A DNA stretch of 64,000 nt from Actinacidiphila yanglinensis (lineage in GTDB: Bacteria; Actinomycetota; Actinomycetes; Streptomycetales; Streptomycetaceae): contig NZ_FNVU01000002.1 of the NCBI RefSeq assembly GCF_900107965.1, forward strand, positions 496,001 to 560,000, given 5' to 3'. Shown piece after piece: positions 7,512 through 16,267 of this stretch. The position numbers and the translations under genes were made by a program. How positions within the stretch are numbered: position 1 is the first letter of the stretch; the number at the start of each line of letters is the position of its first letter. The notes under the pieces were generated by a model. It saw only the letters and a list, made by a program, of their open reading frames with translations, was not told the DNA's origin and ran no database searches.

Positions 7512-9158
7512 TCACGACGTCCGGCACGGGCCCGGGGCGCCGCCCGGCGTCCGGTGGATGCCGATCTCGTTGATCCGCACGTACCCGGGCTGGCGGTCCG
7601 GGCCGCTCTCGCACAGCACCCGCAACCGCCGGCACCTCACGGGTGCGAAGGCGTGCACCCGGTAGGCCGCGGTGTTGCCGGACACCGCGGCCACATCCGT
7701 CCAACCGCCGCCGTCCCAGCGCTGGACGCGGTAGTCGCGCAGCTCGTACCCGCTCGTGGTGTACAGGTCGACGCGGGCCACGGTCCGGTCGCCGCCGAGG
7801 TCCAGCTCCAGCCACTGCGGCAGCTCGGTGCCCTCGGCGTTGCTCCAGCCGTAGTCCCCGCCCAGCTCGGTGGAGGTCCGCCCGTCCACCGCGCGCTCCG
7901 CCGCGTAACCGGGGTACGTGGACGACGCGGTGACCCGCGCGCCGCGCGCCAGGTCGGGCCCGGGCGGGCCGGCGGGCGGGCTCAACGGGAGTTCCAGCCA
8001 GGCCAGTCCGACATCCCGGCCCATGTGGGAGACGTCGGGGGCCGGCCGGCCGTCGTAGAACACCGCGAGCCGGCCGCCGACCGGGACGACCGACGGCAGC
8101 CCGACGACGTAGGGCGACCAGGCGCAGTTGGTGCGGTCCAGCACCACCGCCTTGTCCTGCGGGTCCCAGTGGTCGAGGTCGCGGGTCCAGTACACCCAGA
8201 TCGCGTCGGTGTACTCGCCGAAGGCGTCCAGCGCGATGTGGTCGGTGAACAGGAACCAGGTGTCGTTCGCGGGCTCGTGGTACAGCGAGGTGTTCTCGAT
8301 CTGCTCGTCGAGCGGGACGATCGGTTCGGGGTCGACCTGCCAGGGCCCGTCCAGGTCACGGGTGCGGGCGATGCCGATCGTGCGGCGGGTCGCGCCGTCG
8401 TCCTGCCGGGACGCGCTGAAGAACTGGAGGTACTCGCCGCCGTGCCGGACCACCTGCCCGGGACTGGCGGTCGTCTCGTAGTACGTGCCGGGCTGCGGGC
8501 TGAACGGCACGACGTCCGGCTGCTTCGTCCAGGGGCCGGCCGGGCCGTCGCCGTGCGCCTTCAGCGTCAGGTACGGGAAGGCGGGGATGCGGTCCGGCGG
8601 CGGGGTGGTGTTCGGGGTGCCGAGGTAGAACATGTGCCAGTCGCCGGGGGCGGCTTCGTAGGTGACGCCGTAGCTCGCCGACCCGGAGTCGGGCGCGCCG
8701 GGCGGGCCGAGCTGCAGGACGGCGCCCTTCTTGGTCCACCGCACGCCGTCGCCGCTGGTGGCGAGCGACGCCAGCCAGCCGTCGTCGCCGGCGCCGTCGT
8801 AGTTCATGTAGTAGGTGCCGCCGTCCTGGTAGACCCACACGTCGCGGGCGCCGTAGACGTCGCAGCGGCCCGGGCCGTCGCCGTGCCGCAGCACCGGGCC
8901 GGCGTCGCGGGCGTCGAGGCGGCGGGTGGCGACCGGCCGGCCGTCGAGGTAGGACGGCAGCCACCCGGGTGCGGGTGGCGGGCAGGACGCGGAGCCGATC
9001 GGGCGGCCCGGCTCGCCTTGGAACGATCCACCCGGCGCCGGAGCTGCGGCCCATACCGGGCCGGACGCCGCCAGCGACGCGGCGGCCGCCGCACCCGCGC
9101 CGCCCGCGATACCCAGCAGGCGCCGCCGGGTGAGACCGGACTCGACCGAACGCTCCAT
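7512..9158 (-). CDS. Tat-exported GH43-like five-bladed propeller protein with F5/8-type C domain
   Basis: A 548-residue exported protein. The start TRRRLLGIAGG with an Ala-rich core is a twin-arginine signal peptide. Residues about 60-395 resemble the five-bladed beta-propeller glycoside hydrolases of the GH43/GH32 type (repeated D-G-W, YYETTASPG and YDGRPAPD blades). Residues about 405-535 form a discoidin/F5-8C domain (ARVTASSTYPGYAAERAVDG then LELDLGG), which in such enzymes binds sugar. The product likely acts outside the cell on arabinose- or galactose-containing side chains; the specificity is inferred. A full AGGAGG lies 6-7 bases before the ATG. The gene is divergent from the alpha-L-rhamnosidase. 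Confidence 0.75.
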   Translation of the reverse strand: MERSVESGLTRRRLLGIAGGAGAAAAASLAASGPVWAAAPAPGGSFQGEPGRPIGSASCPPPAPGWLPSYLDGRPVATRRLDARDAGPVLRHGDGPGRCDVYGARDVWVYQDGGTYYMNYDGAGDDGWLASLATSGDGVRWTKKGAVLQLGPPGAPDSGSASYGVTYEAAPGDWHMFYLGTPNTTPPPDRIPAFPYLTLKAHGDGPAGPWTKQPDVVPFSPQPGTYYETTASPGQVVRHGGEYLQFFSASRQDDGATRRTIGIARTRDLDGPWQVDPEPIVPLDEQIENTSLYHEPANDTWFLFTDHIALDAFGEYTDAIWVYWTRDLDHWDPQDKAVVLDRTNCAWSPYVVGLPSVVPVGGRLAVFYDGRPAPDVSHMGRDVGLAWLELPLSPPAGPPGPDLARGARVTASSTYPGYAAERAVDGRTSTELGGDYGWSNAEGTELPQWLELDLGGDRTVARVDLYTTSGYELRDYRVQRWDGGGWTDVAAVSGNTAAYRVHAFAPVRCRRLRVLCESGPDRQPGYVRINEIGIHRTPGGAPGPCRTS

Positions 9159-9380
9159 CAGTCCTCCTGTGATGACGGTGAATCAGGCGGTGCTGCCCTC
9201 GGGTGGTGCGCTGTTGGGCGGCGCGCCGTTCTTTCGCGTGGCTGCCGGAGCCGGCGGTGGCCGCACCCCCGTACCCCTGCTGAGCAGCGACGAATGGCGG
9301 GTCGCCGCCCGGGTCGGACGCCTGTGGGACGCCTGCGGTGCGCCGTACCGCGAGGGCGGATGGGCGGCCGCCTCGACATC

Positions 9381-9395
9381 CTGACGAGGCGTCAG
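9381..9395. promoter_or_regulatory. candidate operator CTGACG-AGG-CGTCAG
   Basis: A perfect 6-3-6 inverted repeat in the middle of the divergent promoter region. It could serve either gene. Confidence 0.45.
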
Positions 9396-9542
9396 TCGAT
9401 CGTCCGCGTACGGGTGCTGCGTCGGCTTCCGCTTAGGTCCCCCGGACGGGATCGCCCCGCGACGGCACGGCAACTGCCTCGGTCCGACTCCTTGCCAGGG
9501 GTGGTCGCTGCGCCCACACTGATGGCTTCGGTGGACATGAAT

Positions 9543-9556
9543 CGTTTAAAAAAACG
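9543..9556. promoter_or_regulatory. candidate LacI-type operator CGTTT-AAAA-AAACG
   Basis: A 5-4-5 inverted repeat in an A/T-rich stretch that is very unusual here. It sits immediately upstream of the rhamnosidase ribosome site (GGAG at 9561), where binding would block transcription or translation. The left flank TGAATCGTTT resembles LacI-family half sites. Confidence 0.45.
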
Positions 9557-9570
9557 TAACGGAGATGCCG

Positions 9571-12500
9571 ATGCCTGACAACCCTGCCGACACCTCGAAC
9601 CCGCCCGCCCCGGAGGACCGCACGCCCCAGCGGCCGGGCACTCCGGGTGCCCTGGCGGCTAGTTGGCCGCGGCGGCGCTTCCTCGGCGTGTCCGGGCTGG
9701 TCGGTGCGTCGGCGCTGGCCGCTCCGCTCGCGCACCCGCAGACCGCGGCCGCCGCCCCGTCCGGCGCCGCCTCGCCCGCCCGGGCATCCCGTTACGCATC
9801 CGCGCAGGCCGCGGGCGCGTCCGGGCCGCCGGCCGGCCTGCGCGCCGAGCACGCCGAGCAGCCGCTCGCCCTCGACACCGCCCGCCCCCGGCTGAGTTGG
9901 CGCGCCGACCCCGCCGCGGCCGGCCGGCAGACGGCCTACCAGGTCGTCGTCGGGCGCGACGCGCAGCAGGTGCACGCCGGGCACGGCGACCTCTGGGACA
10001 GCGGCCGGGTCGGCTCCGACCAGTGCGTGGACGTGGGTTACGGCGGGACGGTGCCCGGCGCGGGCAGCCGCTGCCACTGGGCGGTGCGCACCTGGGACGA
10101 GGACGGCGCGGTGTCCGGCTGGAGCGCCCCGGCGTGGTTCGAGGTCGGCCCGCTGGACGAGGCCGACTGGCACGGCGCGGACTGGATACAGGCCCCCGGC
10201 GCCGACCTGCCGTCGCTGACCGGGTCGCACTGGATCTGGTACCCCGAGGGCGCGGCCGGGGACTCCTTCCCGGACGAAGTCCGCTACTTCCGGCGGGACT
10301 TCACCCTCGCCGACGCCTCCGCGGTGACGGACGCGACGGCGGTGGTGACCGCGGACGACTTCTACGACCTCTACGTCAACGGGACCCTCGTCGCCTCCCA
10401 CCCGCAGCAGACCGACGGCTGGCAGCGGGCCCAGGTGTACGACGTGCGGCCGCTGCTGCGCACCGGGGCGAACACCGTCGCCGTGGCCGCCACCAACATC
10501 GGCCCCACCCCGGCCGGTCTGCTCGCGGCGGTGCGGGTCACGGCGGGGGCGAGCGTGGTCGCGCTCCCCACCGACGCGTCCTGGCGGACCTCCACCACCG
10601 CGCCGACCGGCTGGCAGGACGCCGGTTTCGACGATTCCGGCTGGGCCGCCCCGCTCGACCAGGGCACGTACGGCACCGGCGTGTGGGGGAGCAACGTCAC
10701 GGTCGACAGTTCGGCCCCGGCGCCCCTGCTGCGCAAGCGGTTCCCGATCGCCGCGCCGGTGTCCTCGGCCCGGCTGTACGTCTGCGGCCTGGGCTACTAC
10801 GTCGCCTCGCTCAACGGCGAGCGGGTCGGCGACCGCGAACTCGACCCGGCGCCGAGCGTGTACGACCGGACCGGCCTGTACAGCGCGTACGACGTGACGG
10901 ACCTGCTGCGGCGCGGCGACAACACCGTCGGGCTGGTCCTGGGCCGGTCCTTCTACGCGATCGACAGCCCCAACATCTACTGGGAGTTCGCCTCCTGGAT
11001 CTCGGACCGGCCCGCCGCCCGGCTGGTCCTGCGCGCGACCCATCCCGACGGCAGCACCACCACGGTCGTCAGCGACGGCGGCTGGGAGACGCGCCCCGGG
11101 CCGACGCTGAGCGACTCGGTGTACAACGGCGACATCTTCGACGCGCGCGCCCTGCCCGCCGGCTGGGACCGGCCCGGGGCGCCGTCGGCCGGCTGGACGC
11201 CGGTGGCGGTCGGTTCCGGCCCGAAACTCCCGCCGGCCACCCGCCCGCAGATCATGCCGCCGATCAGGGTGACCGGTACCCTCGCGGCGACGTCGATGAC
11301 CGCGACGGCCTCGGGCGGGTACGTGTTCCGCTTCCCCCGGCTCGTCACCGGCCGTCCCCGGCTCCGGGTGCGCGCCCCCGCCGGCACCACGATCGACCTG
11401 CGGTACGGCGAGATCCTCCGCGCCGACGGCACCGTCGACAACCAGGGCGACGCCGGCATCACGCCCGGCGAGATCCAGCACGACACGTACACCGCCGCCG
11501 GGTCGGGCCTGGAGACGTGGGAGCCGTCCTTCTCCTACGGCAGCTTCCAGTACGTGCAGGTGGACGGTTATCCGGGCCGGCCGCCGCTCGACGCGGTGAG
11601 CGCCCGCATGCTGGGCACCGACCTGCCGTCCGCGGGCGACTTCCACTGCTCGGACGACCTGCTCGACACCGTGCACGCGATGTGCCGCGACACGATCGCC
11701 AACAACCTCACCGGTATCCCCACCGACACCCCGATGTACGAGAAGCGCGGCTGGCTCGGGGACGCGTCGCTGTTCTGCGCGCCCAGCGTCGACAACTTCG
11801 ACGCGCAGACGTTCTGGACCAACTTCCTCGCGGTGGTGGCCGACGACCAGGGGGCCGACGGGAATTTCGGCGACCTCGCACCGGCCGTGGGCCCCGGCCA
11901 GGGCGCCGACCCGACATGGAGCACCGCCGGCCTGGTCCTGCCGTGGACGCTCTACCAGGAGTACGGCGACCTCGGCATCCTCGAGACGCGGTACGCCGGC
12001 ATGAAGCGCTTCGTGGACCACCTCACCGGCCGGGCCACCGGCTCGATCCTCGACGGCACCTACGGCGACTGGTGCGCGCCGGGATACGTCGCGCCGCCGG
12101 AGGGCGCGCGGCTGACGTCGACCGGTTCGTACTACCGGTGCGCGGTGCTGCTGTCGCAGATCGCGGGCGCGCTCGGCCGGACCGCCGACCAGACGTCGTA
12201 CGCGGCGCTGGCCGGGCAGATCGGCGACGCGTTCAACGCGGAGTTCCTGGACACGGCGGCGGGCGTGTACCGCACCGGCACCGGGACGGCGTACCGCCAA
12301 TCGTCCAACGCCTACCCGCTGTTCCTCGGGCTGGTGCCCGACGCGCAGCGCGACGCGGTCGTCACCCACCTCGTCGAGCGGATCGCCGCGAACGGCAACC
12401 ATCTCGACACCGGCATCGTCGGCACCATGGCGCTGTTCCCCGCCCTCACCGAGCACGGCCACGTGGACCTCGCCCACCAGGTCGCCGCGCAGCGCACCTA

Positions 12501-12939
12501 CCCCGGCTACGGCTACTGGGTCTCGCTGGGCGCGACCACCCTGTGGGAGCAGTGGATCGCCACCCCGAGGTCGCACGACCACGCGATGTTCGGCTCGATC
12601 GACGACTGGTTCTACAAGTACCTCGCGGGCATCCGCCCGGCCGCCCCCGGCTACCGGAGCATCGCGATCCGCCCGTACGTGCCCAGCGGCCTCACCTCGG
12701 TCTCCGCGCACCGCGACACCCCGTACGGCCGGGTCGCCGTCGACTGGCGCACCAGCGGCCGCACCTTCGCGATCGACGTCACCGTCCCGGCGAACACCAC
12801 CGCGACCCTCACGGTGCCCTGCGCCCCCGGCGCCCGCGTCCACGCGTCGCCGGGCGTCACCCCGACACCCGGCGCCCCGGCCGGCACGGCCGCGTTCCGC
12901 GCGGGTCCGGGCGCGCACGCGGTGACCGTGAGGAGCTGA
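9571..12939 (+). CDS. Tat-exported GH78 alpha-L-rhamnosidase
   Basis: About 1122 residues. A proline-rich start leads to PRRRFLGVSG and an Ala-rich core, a twin-arginine signal peptide (to about residue 70). The mature part follows the GH78 layout: N-terminal Ig-like domain with RLSWRADP (about 100), two beta-sandwich domains, the six-hairpin barrel with the catalytic stretch TDTPMYEKRGWLGD (about 716-729, holding the acid Glu and Asp), and a C-terminal beta-domain. It releases terminal alpha-L-rhamnose from plant or bacterial glycans outside the cell. The ATG at 9571 is preferred over the one at 9565, because GGAG ends at 9564, leaving 6 bases to 9571 and none to 9565. Confidence 0.9.
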   Translation: MPDNPADTSNPPAPEDRTPQRPGTPGALAASWPRRRFLGVSGLVGASALAAPLAHPQTAAAAPSGAASPARASRYASAQAAGASGPPAGLRAEHAEQPLALDTARPRLSWRADPAAAGRQTAYQVVVGRDAQQVHAGHGDLWDSGRVGSDQCVDVGYGGTVPGAGSRCHWAVRTWDEDGAVSGWSAPAWFEVGPLDEADWHGADWIQAPGADLPSLTGSHWIWYPEGAAGDSFPDEVRYFRRDFTLADASAVTDATAVVTADDFYDLYVNGTLVASHPQQTDGWQRAQVYDVRPLLRTGANTVAVAATNIGPTPAGLLAAVRVTAGASVVALPTDASWRTSTTAPTGWQDAGFDDSGWAAPLDQGTYGTGVWGSNVTVDSSAPAPLLRKRFPIAAPVSSARLYVCGLGYYVASLNGERVGDRELDPAPSVYDRTGLYSAYDVTDLLRRGDNTVGLVLGRSFYAIDSPNIYWEFASWISDRPAARLVLRATHPDGSTTTVVSDGGWETRPGPTLSDSVYNGDIFDARALPAGWDRPGAPSAGWTPVAVGSGPKLPPATRPQIMPPIRVTGTLAATSMTATASGGYVFRFPRLVTGRPRLRVRAPAGTTIDLRYGEILRADGTVDNQGDAGITPGEIQHDTYTAAGSGLETWEPSFSYGSFQYVQVDGYPGRPPLDAVSARMLGTDLPSAGDFHCSDDLLDTVHAMCRDTIANNLTGIPTDTPMYEKRGWLGDASLFCAPSVDNFDAQTFWTNFLAVVADDQGADGNFGDLAPAVGPGQGADPTWSTAGLVLPWTLYQEYGDLGILETRYAGMKRFVDHLTGRATGSILDGTYGDWCAPGYVAPPEGARLTSTGSYYRCAVLLSQIAGALGRTADQTSYAALAGQIGDAFNAEFLDTAAGVYRTGTGTAYRQSSNAYPLFLGLVPDAQRDAVVTHLVERIAANGNHLDTGIVGTMALFPALTEHGHVDLAHQVAAQRTYPGYGYWVSLGATTLWEQWIATPRSHDHAMFGSIDDWFYKYLAGIRPAAPGYRSIAIRPYVPSGLTSVSAHRDTPYGRVAVDWRTSGRTFAIDVTVPANTTATLTVPCAPGARVHASPGVTPTPGAPAGTAAFRAGPGAHAVTVRS

Positions 12940-13286
12940 GCCCGCGGGTGCGGGCGCGGGGTCGGGTTGCTGCGTGGACCGCAGTGTTCAGCCCGTCCTC
13001 GCGCCTCGCCGGCCTGGCGCGGTGCCGCGTCGCCCCGAACATCCGTACCAACCGAACCCCACGCCGCCCGAACCCCGCACCGCCGGGACGCCGCGCCCTC
13101 CCAACGCCCTTGCGGCCGGGGCGACATCGGCTCGGCGGGGGACGTTTCTGCCGGTGGGGCGGGTTGGTGGGGCGGGCGGGAGTACCGGATCTTGGGCTTC
13201 CGGCTATGTGCGGGACGCACCACGGACACCTCATGGCCCGAACGCGGCAGCAGGGTCAGGTTGCTCCCGACGCGAAGGAACCCACC
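12940..13286. other. intergenic region before phospholipase C
   Basis: About 350 bases of C-rich noncoding DNA. I saw no PhoP direct-repeat box matching GTTCACC and no clear hairpin. GAAGGA before 13287 is the ribosome site of the next gene. Confidence 0.5.
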
Positions 13287-15461
13287 ATGTCCCCATTCTC
13301 CCGCAGAAAATTCCTCGGCGCCGCCGCCACCGTCACCGGAGCGGCCGCCGTGGGCGCCGCCACCCCCGGTGTCGCCGCCGCGGCCTCCGAGACCGGCCAC
13401 GAGCCCGCCGCGCACGGCCAGGACGGCCACCGGTACGGCGACCTCCGCGACATCAAGCACGTCGTCGTGATCATGCAGGAGAACCGCAGCTTCGACCACT
13501 ACTTCGGCTCGATGAAGGGCGTGCGCGGCTTCGCTGACCGCGCGACGATCCAGCTGCCGGGCGGCAAGTCGGTCTGGGAGCAGCCGAAGACGCCGGCGGT
13601 GGGCGCCGACACGCAGTTCCCGTGGCGGCTGAGCGGCGCGAAGACCTGGAGCGGCGCCACCCCGCCGAGCGCGGAGCTCGGCGCGGCCAACTACGGCGGC
13701 ACCAGCCACGGTTGGACCGACCAGCACGGCGCCTGGTACGGCGGCCTGATGAACGGCTGGTACTACGCCAAGGGCGGCCCGACCACCCTCGGCTACCTGG
13801 ACCGCAAGGACCTGCCGTTCCACTACGCCCTCGCCGACGCCTACACCGTCGGCGACGCCTACCACTGCGCCGTGCTCAGCGCGACCGGCCCGAACCGCAC
13901 GTACCTGTGGGGCGGCACGATCAACGCCGACAAGACGCACGGCACGTACACGGCCAACGACGGCGGCGACGAGCTCGGCCGGTTCCTGCCGTGGGAGTCC
14001 TACGCCGAGACGCTGCAGAAGGCGGGCGTCGACTGGCGCGTCTACCAGTGCGCGGACGACTACGGCGACAACGGCGTCGAGTACTTCGACACCTTCGCCA
14101 AGCTCGACCCGACGCAGGGCGGCACGGCCGCTCCGGGCAACCCCTACTACGACAACGGCGTCAAGAACGTCCCCGAGCCGGTCACCGGCCTCGCCGGCAA
14201 CGCCGACAACATCAACGCGGCGATCCGCTCCGACGTGGTGAACGGCACGCTGCCGCAGGTCAGTTGGGTCGTCAACAACCAGTTCTTCTCCGAGCACCCG
14301 GTCACCGCCCCGAGCAACGGCGCGTACTTCCTGCGCGGAGTCCTGGAGGCCCTCAACGCCGACCCCGAGGTCTTCAACTCGACCCTGGTGATCATCAACT
14401 ACGACGAGAACGACGGCCAGTTCGACCACGTCGCGCCGCCGGTCCCGGCACCGGGCGAGGGCGACGAGTTCGTGGCCGGCACCATGACCGACTACGGCGT
14501 CACCGAGCCGCTCCCGGTGGGCCTCGGCTTCCGCGTACCGCTGCTCCTCATCTCGCCCTGGACCCGCGGCGGTTGGGTCACCTCCGAGGTCTCCGACCAC
14601 ACCTCGGTGATCCAGTTCGTGGAGAAGTGGACCACCGCGCTCGGCAAGCCCGCCGTCTCCCCCAACATCAGCGCGTGGCGCCGCAAGGTGTGCGGTGACC
14701 TCACCAGCGCCTTCGACTTCTCCACGCCCGTCTACGGCCTGCCGCAGCTGCCCGAGACCGGCGACCTGGTCCCGGAGACCCGCTACACCCCGCTGCCGGG
14801 CGACAACACCATGCCGGTCCAGGAGAAGGGCACCAAGCGGGCCCGCCCGCTGCCGTACCAGCCCAACGCCAACCTGACCGGCTTCGGCACCGGCACCGCG
14901 AAGCTGGAGTTCGGCAACGAGGCGCCGTTCGCCACCAGGGCCGCCCACTTCGCCGTCTACGACAACACCCTGACGGCCGTCCCGACGCTGGCCGCCTACC
15001 CGGCCGCCTTCCCGGGCCAGTTCACCGTGGGCGCCAAGGGCACGGCCACCGGCACCGGCCCCGTCGGCTCCGGCGCGAGCGACACCGCGTACGACCTGAC
15101 GGTCACCGGCCCGAACCGCTTCCTGCGCCGCTTCACCGGCGACACCACCGCCGCCGGCAAGGACCTCGTCGTCGAGGCGGCCTACTACGAGGGCGCGGCG
15201 GCAGGTCACCCGAAGCTGCGGCTGACCCTGCGCAACAACGGCAAGCAGCCAGTCACGTTCACCGTCCGCCACAACCACTACATCTCCGGCGCCCCGCACC
15301 GGGCGCACCTCGCCGCGCACGGCAAGGAGACGTGGGTGGCAGACGCCGTCAAGCTCAGCGACGGCTGGTACGACGTGACGGTCACGGCCGACAGCGACGC
15401 CTCGTGGTCGCAGCGCTTCACCGGCCACCTGGAGACGGGCAAGCCCAGCATCACCGGCTGA
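13287..15461 (+). CDS. Tat-exported phosphocholine-specific phospholipase C
   Basis: A 724-residue secreted phospholipase C. The N-terminus FSRRKFLGAAATV with an Ala-rich core is a Tat signal peptide. The phosphoesterase domain begins with VVVIMQENRSFDHYFG (about 59-74), the metal-binding signature of the acid-phosphatase/phospholipase C family, and continues to INYDENDGQFDHV near residue 371. The C-terminal third holds two beta domains typical of bacterial non-haemolytic PLCs. It hydrolyses phosphatidylcholine or sphingomyelin to release phosphocholine. The frame is open far upstream, but the ATG at 13287 follows GAAGGA and starts the signal peptide. A strong hairpin lies 20 bases after the stop. 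Confidence 0.92.
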   Translation: MSPFSRRKFLGAAATVTGAAAVGAATPGVAAAASETGHEPAAHGQDGHRYGDLRDIKHVVVIMQENRSFDHYFGSMKGVRGFADRATIQLPGGKSVWEQPKTPAVGADTQFPWRLSGAKTWSGATPPSAELGAANYGGTSHGWTDQHGAWYGGLMNGWYYAKGGPTTLGYLDRKDLPFHYALADAYTVGDAYHCAVLSATGPNRTYLWGGTINADKTHGTYTANDGGDELGRFLPWESYAETLQKAGVDWRVYQCADDYGDNGVEYFDTFAKLDPTQGGTAAPGNPYYDNGVKNVPEPVTGLAGNADNINAAIRSDVVNGTLPQVSWVVNNQFFSEHPVTAPSNGAYFLRGVLEALNADPEVFNSTLVIINYDENDGQFDHVAPPVPAPGEGDEFVAGTMTDYGVTEPLPVGLGFRVPLLLISPWTRGGWVTSEVSDHTSVIQFVEKWTTALGKPAVSPNISAWRRKVCGDLTSAFDFSTPVYGLPQLPETGDLVPETRYTPLPGDNTMPVQEKGTKRARPLPYQPNANLTGFGTGTAKLEFGNEAPFATRAAHFAVYDNTLTAVPTLAAYPAAFPGQFTVGAKGTATGTGPVGSGASDTAYDLTVTGPNRFLRRFTGDTTAAGKDLVVEAAYYEGAAAGHPKLRLTLRNNGKQPVTFTVRHNHYISGAPHRAHLAAHGKETWVADAVKLSDGWYDVTVTADSDASWSQRFTGHLETGKPSITG

Positions 15462-15480
15462 CCCCGGCCCGTCCGCGCGA

Positions 15481-15513
15481 CGTGGGCGGCCCCGGAAGGT
15501 GGGGCCGCCCACG
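15481..15513 (+). terminator. terminator hairpin after phospholipase C
   Basis: A perfect 13-bp stem (CGTGGGCGGCCCC with its complement) around a 7-base loop. There is no T-run, as is common for terminators in high-GC actinobacteria. Confidence 0.8.
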
Positions 15514-15543
15514 AAGTCCGCGCCGGGCAAGGGGACTTCGAAG

Positions 15544-15619
15544 CGTTCGTCGAGTGAGTCGCGTTCGTCGGGTTCGTCGTGGTCGTCGCGTCGATCGTGG
15601 TCGACGCCATTCGTCGAGG
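15544..15619. repeat. low-complexity TTCGTCG/GGTCGTCG tract
   Basis: A run dominated by TCG triplets with GTTCGTCG recurring at irregular spacing, between the phospholipase terminator and the SnoaL-like gene. Noncoding, no function recognised. Confidence 0.6.
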
Positions 15620-15631
15620 GGAGCCGCTTCC

Positions 15632-16066
15632 TCAGCGGGTGCCCGCCTCCGCGCGGGCGTAGAACGCGGCGAGCTCGTCCGGGTTCTTGGTGTAGACGTC
15701 GATCTTCCGGACCAGGCCGTCCTCGACGTGGTGGATCTCGACCATGGTCAGCGGGTACTGCTCGCCGGTGGTGTGGGCCGTGAGGGTTCCGGTGAGCGTC
15801 CCGACGACACCGGCCGGCCCCTCGAACACCGCGGCGTCGGTGATGGCGACGTTCGCGTAGCCCATCATCGCGCCCAGCACGGACTGCACGAACACCTCGC
15901 GGCCTACGTGCACGCCGCCGTACGGCAGCGCGTTCGGCTCGTCCACGACCACGTCCGTGGCCAGCCTGGCCAGCACGCCGGGCACGTCGCCCTGGCCCAG
16001 CGCGTCGTACAGCCCTCGCACGACCTGCGCGGGGCTCTCCGTCACGGTCTCGTTGTCGTTGCTCAT
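15632..16066 (-). CDS. SnoaL/NTF2-like nuclear-transport-factor-fold protein
   Basis: A 144-residue protein of the NTF2/SnoaL-like (ketosteroid isomerase-like) fold. It has the helical start VVRGLYDALGQGD, then DVVVDEPNALPYGG, then sheet strands ending with MVEIHHVEDGLVRKIDVYT. Such proteins form a cone-shaped pocket used by isomerases, cyclases or hydrolases, and many have unknown substrates. The ATG at 16066 is used because GGAAGG lies 8 bases before it; the frame is open further upstream without support. It is divergent from an XRE/MmyB-type regulator with a shared 200-base promoter region, a common arrangement in Streptomyces where the regulator controls its neighbour. Confidence 0.8.
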   Translation of the reverse strand: MSNDNETVTESPAQVVRGLYDALGQGDVPGVLARLATDVVVDEPNALPYGGVHVGREVFVQSVLGAMMGYANVAITDAAVFEGPAGVVGTLTGTLTAHTTGEQYPLTMVEIHHVEDGLVRKIDVYTKNPDELAAFYARAEAGTR

Positions 16067-16204
16067 CTCGCGTGCCTTCCGGGTGCGTCCCGCGGGGGGA
16101 CTGGGGGACCGGCCGGCCCGGAGCGCGTACGCCCCTGCACCGGTCGGGCCCCGGGGGATCGGGGCACGCACCATGCAACCGGAGCCCGCCGGGGCGGGGG
16201 AGTC

Positions 16205-16228
16205 CCTGCCGTGAGGGGTACTGGCAGG
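16205..16228. promoter_or_regulatory. inverted repeat CCTGCC-N12-GGCAGG in divergent promoter
   Basis: Perfect 6-bp arms with a 12-base spacer, 27 bases upstream of the regulator's -10 and about 140 bases from the SnoaL-like start. It is a candidate binding site for the adjacent XRE-type regulator. Confidence 0.4.
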
Positions 16229-16254
16229 AACCCCCACGCGCCCCGCGGCCTGCC

Positions 16255-16260
16255 TACCCT
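16255..16260 (+). promoter_or_regulatory. -10 box TACCCT, leaderless start of XRE regulator
   Basis: TACCCT ends 7 bases before the ATG and no ribosome site lies between, so the transcript probably begins at the start codon. Confidence 0.45.
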
Positions 16261-16267
16261 GGACCTC

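Larger units (their letters stand above)
9159..9570. other. divergent promoter region between GH43-like and rhamnosidase genes
   Basis: About 410 bases. No convincing gene is seen. It contains two inverted repeats (9381-9395 and 9543-9556) placed as expected for operators of divergent carbohydrate genes. Confidence 0.6.

Noticed and set aside
9172..9384. Small plus-strand frame upstream of the rhamnosidase
   Set aside because: It begins inside the ribosome-site region of the divergent gene, has no ribosome site of its own and no recognisable sequence.
9433..12918. A 1161-codon antisense frame opposite the rhamnosidase
   Set aside because: It is a typical high-GC antisense shadow, with Val/Gly/Arg-rich low-information sequence, while the plus strand matches GH78 throughout.
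12940..13286. PhoP box upstream of phospholipase C
   Set aside because: No GTTCACC direct repeats with 11-base spacing were found on either strand.
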